The position numbers and the translations under genes were made by a program. 64,000 bases of DNA from Flavobacterium litorale. Its GTDB lineage: Bacteria > Bacteroidota > Bacteroidia > Flavobacteriales > Flavobacteriaceae. The stretch spans positions 2,096,501 to 2,160,500 of the forward strand of contig NZ_CP080429.1 in the NCBI RefSeq assembly GCF_019613795.1, given 5' to 3'. The notes under the pieces were generated by a model that was given only the letters and a program-made list of their open reading frames with translations, ran no database searches and was not told the origin of the DNA. The first letter of the stretch is position 1; every line of letters begins with the position of its first letter. Shown one piece after another: positions 61,369 through 64,000 of the stretch.

Positions 61369-62634
61369 ATGGTAAACGATTTATTTGAAAGGATACAAAA
61401 GAATAAAGGACCTTTAGGCAAGTGGGCTTCGCAAGCAGAGGGTTACTATGTTTTTCCTAAACTTGAAGGCGATTTGGCTAACCGAATGAAATTTCATGGT
61501 AAGGAGGTTATTAACTGGAGCATAAACGATTACCTTGGTTTAGCAAACCACCCCGAAATACGAAAAGTAGATGCTGAAGCAGCGGCTGAATATGGTGCTG
61601 CATACCCGATGGGAGCAAGAATGATGAGCGGGCACACATCTTTACACGAGCAATTGGAGCAAGAACTTGCTGCTTTTGTTAAAAAAGAATCAGTGTATTT
61701 ATTAAACTTTGGTTACCAAGGAATGGTATCTATAATAGATGCTTTAGTTTCCAAAAACGATATTATAGTATATGATGTAGATTCGCACGCTTGTATTATA
61801 GATGGTGTTCGACTACACATGGGTAAACGCTTTACCTACAAGCATAACGATATAGATAGCCTTGAGAAAAACCTAGAGCGTGCTACTAATATGGCAGAGC
61901 AAACAGGCGGTGGTATATTGGTTATTACCGAAGGGGTTTTTGGTATGCGAGGACAACAAGGTAAACTTAAGGAGATTGTAGCGCTTAAAGAGAAATTTAA
62001 TTTTAGATTATTTGCAGACGATGCACATGGTTTTGGTACACTTGGCGAAACAGGTGCTGGAGCAGGAGAGGAGCAAGGTTGCCAAGATGGTATTGATGTT
62101 TACTTCTCTACTTTTGCAAAATCTATGGCAAGCATAGGTGCATTTGTTGCAGCAGATAAAGACGTTATTGACTTTTTAAAGTATAATATGCGTTCGCAAA
62201 TGTTTGCTAAGTCATTACCAATGCTGCTAGTAAAAGGAGCGCTTAAGCGTCTTGATATGCTTAGAACACGCCCTGAGTTAAAAGCTAAACTTTGGGAAAA
62301 TGTAAATGCGTTACAAAACGGACTTAAAAGCAGAGGTTTTAATATTGGCGATACTAATACATGTGTAACACCTGTATATTTAGAGGGTAGTATACCAGAG
62401 GCTATGGCTATGGTTAACGATTTGAGAGAGAATTATGCTATATTCTTATCTATAGTAGTGTATCCTGTAATACCTAAAGGTATTATATTACTTAGAATGA
62501 TACCTACGGCTACGCATACTATGGAAGATATTGAAATTACACTTAAGGCTTACGAAGCTATACGTGAAAAACTAGAAAATGGTACATATAAAAAAGTAGC
62601 CGCAGCTACTACGGTAGATGTTTCTGCCGAATAA
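61369..62634 (+). CDS. serine palmitoyltransferase-type alpha-oxoamine synthase
   Basis: A PLP enzyme of the KBL/SPT/AONS family, 421 residues, which condenses an acyl-CoA with an amino acid. PLP residues are His140 (VDSHACIIDG), Asp218 and His220 (FADDAHGFG) and Lys251 (STFAKSMASIG). In Bacteroidota, proteins of this length starting with a helical segment and WSINDYLGLANHPE are serine palmitoyltransferases for sphingolipids, or the cysteate-using relatives that make sulfonolipids. The long C-terminus and a GNAT-like neighbour point to lipid synthesis over glycine acetyltransferase (kbl) or BioF. Amino-acid preference cannot be read from sequence. Confidence 0.85.
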   Translation: MVNDLFERIQKNKGPLGKWASQAEGYYVFPKLEGDLANRMKFHGKEVINWSINDYLGLANHPEIRKVDAEAAAEYGAAYPMGARMMSGHTSLHEQLEQELAAFVKKESVYLLNFGYQGMVSIIDALVSKNDIIVYDVDSHACIIDGVRLHMGKRFTYKHNDIDSLEKNLERATNMAEQTGGGILVITEGVFGMRGQQGKLKEIVALKEKFNFRLFADDAHGFGTLGETGAGAGEEQGCQDGIDVYFSTFAKSMASIGAFVAADKDVIDFLKYNMRSQMFAKSLPMLLVKGALKRLDMLRTRPELKAKLWENVNALQNGLKSRGFNIGDTNTCVTPVYLEGSIPEAMAMVNDLRENYAIFLSIVVYPVIPKGIILLRMIPTATHTMEDIEITLKAYEAIREKLENGTYKKVAAATTVDVSAE

Positions 62635-62661
62635 GTTTTAGTAAGTATATATTATACAAAT

Positions 62662-62696
62662 AAAAAATCCCGAGTAAAATTTGCTCGGGATTTTTT
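62662..62696. terminator. bidirectional intrinsic terminator
   Basis: AAAAAATCCCGAG pairs perfectly with CTCGGGATTTTTT around a 9-nt loop, between the convergent SPT-type and GNAT-like genes. Confidence 0.9.
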
Positions 62697-62697
62697 A

Positions 62698-63816
62698 TTA
62701 AAGGTCTTTACGGTACGTACGCCTGCGTTTGTGTACCTCTGGGCTAAAATTCTTCCAAAGGTTTTGCATAGCATAATTATCCTCAAGCTCAGGTGTTCTA
62801 ATACAGTTTCTAATTTTGTTTTTCAAGAATATTTTATGGTATTCTTCAAAAATTATTGCAGTAACCCCCTTATTCTGGTACTCAGGGTCAATGCCTATTA
62901 GGTAAAATACAACGTCTTTACTGTTTTTCTTAGCTTTAAGCAGGTGCAGAAAGCCGAATGGGAATAATTTACCGTTGGCTTTTTTAAGCGCCTCTGCAAA
63001 AGAGGGCATTACAATACTAAAGGCTACTAGTTTTTTATTTTTGTCCTGAACAAACTTTATGTACTCTGGGTTAATAAGACCTACATATTTTTTTTTGAAA
63101 TATTCTTTTTGCACTTCAGATACTGCCACGAAAGAAGAAAGTTTATCGTAACTCGCATTAAAAAGATCAAACATTTTATCTACGTAAGGCATTACCTCAT
63201 TAGTGCTTTTAAAGTTTAGGGGTGTAAGCTCATATCGTTTTTTAATGAGTCTGGCGGCTTTTTTAAAACTCTCTACATTAACATTATCAAATGAAAATAT
63301 GCTTTCTAGGTATTCTTTCTCTTTTACAAAACCCAGTTTTTCAAGATGTTCAGAGTAATAGGAGTAATTGTACCACGTTATGGCTGTGCCCATTTTATCG
63401 AAACCATCGGTAAGTACACCTACTTTATCAAGATTGGAAAAACCGATGGGTCCCTCAACGTATTCCATATTGTTTGCTTTTCCAAACTCATACACTTTTT
63501 CCAGTAGGGCTTTGGTAACTTCTATATCGTCTATAACATCAAACCAACCAAAACGCACCTTTTTTTTCTGCTGCATTTCTACCTCCTGCCAATTAATTAT
63601 TACAGCAGTTTTACCTACAATTTTATTGTTGCGGTAGGCTAAGTAAAATTTAGCATCGGCATGTGCAAAGGCAGGGTTTTTTGTAGCGTCAAAATTTTCC
63701 ATTTCGTCGCTTATAATCGGAGGTATCCAATACGGGCAATCTTTATAAAGTTCAAAAGAAAATTTTATAAACTGTTTTATCTCTTTTTTGGTTTTTGCTT
63801 CTTTAACTGTTATCAT
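62698..63816 (-). CDS. GNAT-like acyltransferase family protein
   Basis: A 372-residue protein with two acetyltransferase-like halves. The N-terminal part (FELYKDCPYWIPPIISDEM) and the acyl-CoA-binding-type segment DVVFYLIGIDPEYQNKGVTAIIFEEY near residue 300 are clear. NMEYVEGPIGFSNLDKVGVLTDGFD is conserved in this family, whose members are often found next to sphingolipid genes. It may be an N-acyltransferase or a related enzyme in amino-lipid synthesis; this is inferred from context. It lies 7 nt downstream of the gene cut by the window edge. Confidence 0.75.
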   Translation of the reverse strand: MITVKEAKTKKEIKQFIKFSFELYKDCPYWIPPIISDEMENFDATKNPAFAHADAKFYLAYRNNKIVGKTAVIINWQEVEMQQKKKVRFGWFDVIDDIEVTKALLEKVYEFGKANNMEYVEGPIGFSNLDKVGVLTDGFDKMGTAITWYNYSYYSEHLEKLGFVKEKEYLESIFSFDNVNVESFKKAARLIKKRYELTPLNFKSTNEVMPYVDKMFDLFNASYDKLSSFVAVSEVQKEYFKKKYVGLINPEYIKFVQDKNKKLVAFSIVMPSFAEALKKANGKLFPFGFLHLLKAKKNSKDVVFYLIGIDPEYQNKGVTAIIFEEYHKIFLKNKIRNCIRTPELEDNYAMQNLWKNFSPEVHKRRRTYRKDL

Positions 63817-63823
63817 TTAGGTA

Positions 63824-64000
63824 TTAATTTCCTTCCGTTTCTACTTCATCAAGGCGTTTATTTCTTTTCTTTTTTCGTTCTTCGCGCTCTTTATCACGCT
63901 TCTCTTTAAGTTTTTTCTGCTCTTCGTTATACTCATCTTCACGCTCTCCTTTACCCGCTAAAAGAACATCGGAATAATTGGCATCAAAACGCCAAGAAAA
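63824..64000 (-). CDS. C-terminus of a protein continuing beyond the window
   Basis: The last 58 codons of a minus-strand gene whose start lies outside the window. The visible part reads FSWRFDANYSDVLLAGKGER and then a strongly charged Lys/Glu/Arg-rich helix ending DEVETEGN. It overlaps no other gene and stops 7 nt before the GNAT-like gene, so the two are probably in one operon. The family cannot be named from this fragment. Confidence 0.7.
   Translation of the reverse strand, partial: FSWRFDANYSDVLLAGKGEREDEYNEEQKKLKEKRDKEREERKKKRNKRLDEVETEGN

Overview
The window is a stretch of chromosome from a member of the Bacteroidota, most likely a Flavobacteriaceae close to Flavobacterium. The evidence is an AT-rich sequence, TonB-receptor/DUF4249 and carboxypeptidase-regulatory-like proteins, DUF1573, DUF3276 and DUF1569 genes, a menaquinone operon of flavobacterial type, a monomeric isocitrate dehydrogenase, and many exact matches to the Bacteroidota -7 promoter element TAnnTTTG. 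I found no rRNA, tRNA, CRISPR array, phage or insertion sequence.

Layout. 1-2.3 kb: 5' part of an M1 peptidase gene and a small secreted protein (minus strand). 2.6-5.8 kb: a ResB-CcsA fusion for cytochrome c maturation. 5.8-6.8 kb: a minimal K+ channel and a lipoprotein glutathione peroxidase. 6.9-16.6 kb: menaquinone genes menD, menB, menA and menC, interleaved with a CvfB-like RNA-binding protein, two overlapping PH-domain membrane proteins and a metallo-hydrolase. menE, menF and menH are not in the window. 17.0-27.0 kb: a compact minus-strand catabolic cluster, the most interesting part of the window. 27.4-34.5 kb: uvrB, thiamine pyrophosphokinase, a DUF4249/TonB-receptor pair and a Crp/Fnr regulator. 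34.6-47.3 kb: icd, rplS, trmD, a methyltransferase, a cyclophilin-FKBP fusion, csaA, an ABC exporter, an amino-acid dehydrogenase, nusB, DUF1573 and yajC. 47.5-64 kb: pepT, pyrD, HMG-CoA lyase, guaB, purB, a sirtuin, an ECF sigma/anti-sigma pair, a TrmH-type methyltransferase, a DEAD-box helicase, rdgB, three small membrane proteins, a serine-palmitoyltransferase-type enzyme with a GNAT-like protein, and the end of one more gene.

The catabolic cluster runs, in transcription order: flavin-reductase-like protein, CoA-ester 5-hydroxylase with an Old Yellow Enzyme domain, a TPR protein, aryl-CoA ligase, hotdog thioesterase, nitrilase-family enzyme, gentisate-type dioxygenase, fumarylacetoacetate-hydrolase-family enzyme, maleate isomerase, terminator. 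Together these encode activation of an ortho-substituted benzoate as a CoA thioester, 5-hydroxylation, release from CoA, ring cleavage, hydrolysis to pyruvate plus a C4 diacid, and isomerisation to fumarate. The simplest substrate is salicylate, via gentisate. A second reading, my inference, is anthranilate via 5-hydroxyanthranilate. Gentisate-type cleavage of that compound would give a maleamyl product, which would explain why a C-N hydrolase and a maleate isomerase are both present. The cluster begins just after menC and ends at a strong bidirectional terminator.

All product calls come from reading motifs and overall protein character by eye. No database search was run. Promoter calls rest on exact TAnnTTTG matches and are tentative unless a -33 element is also noted.
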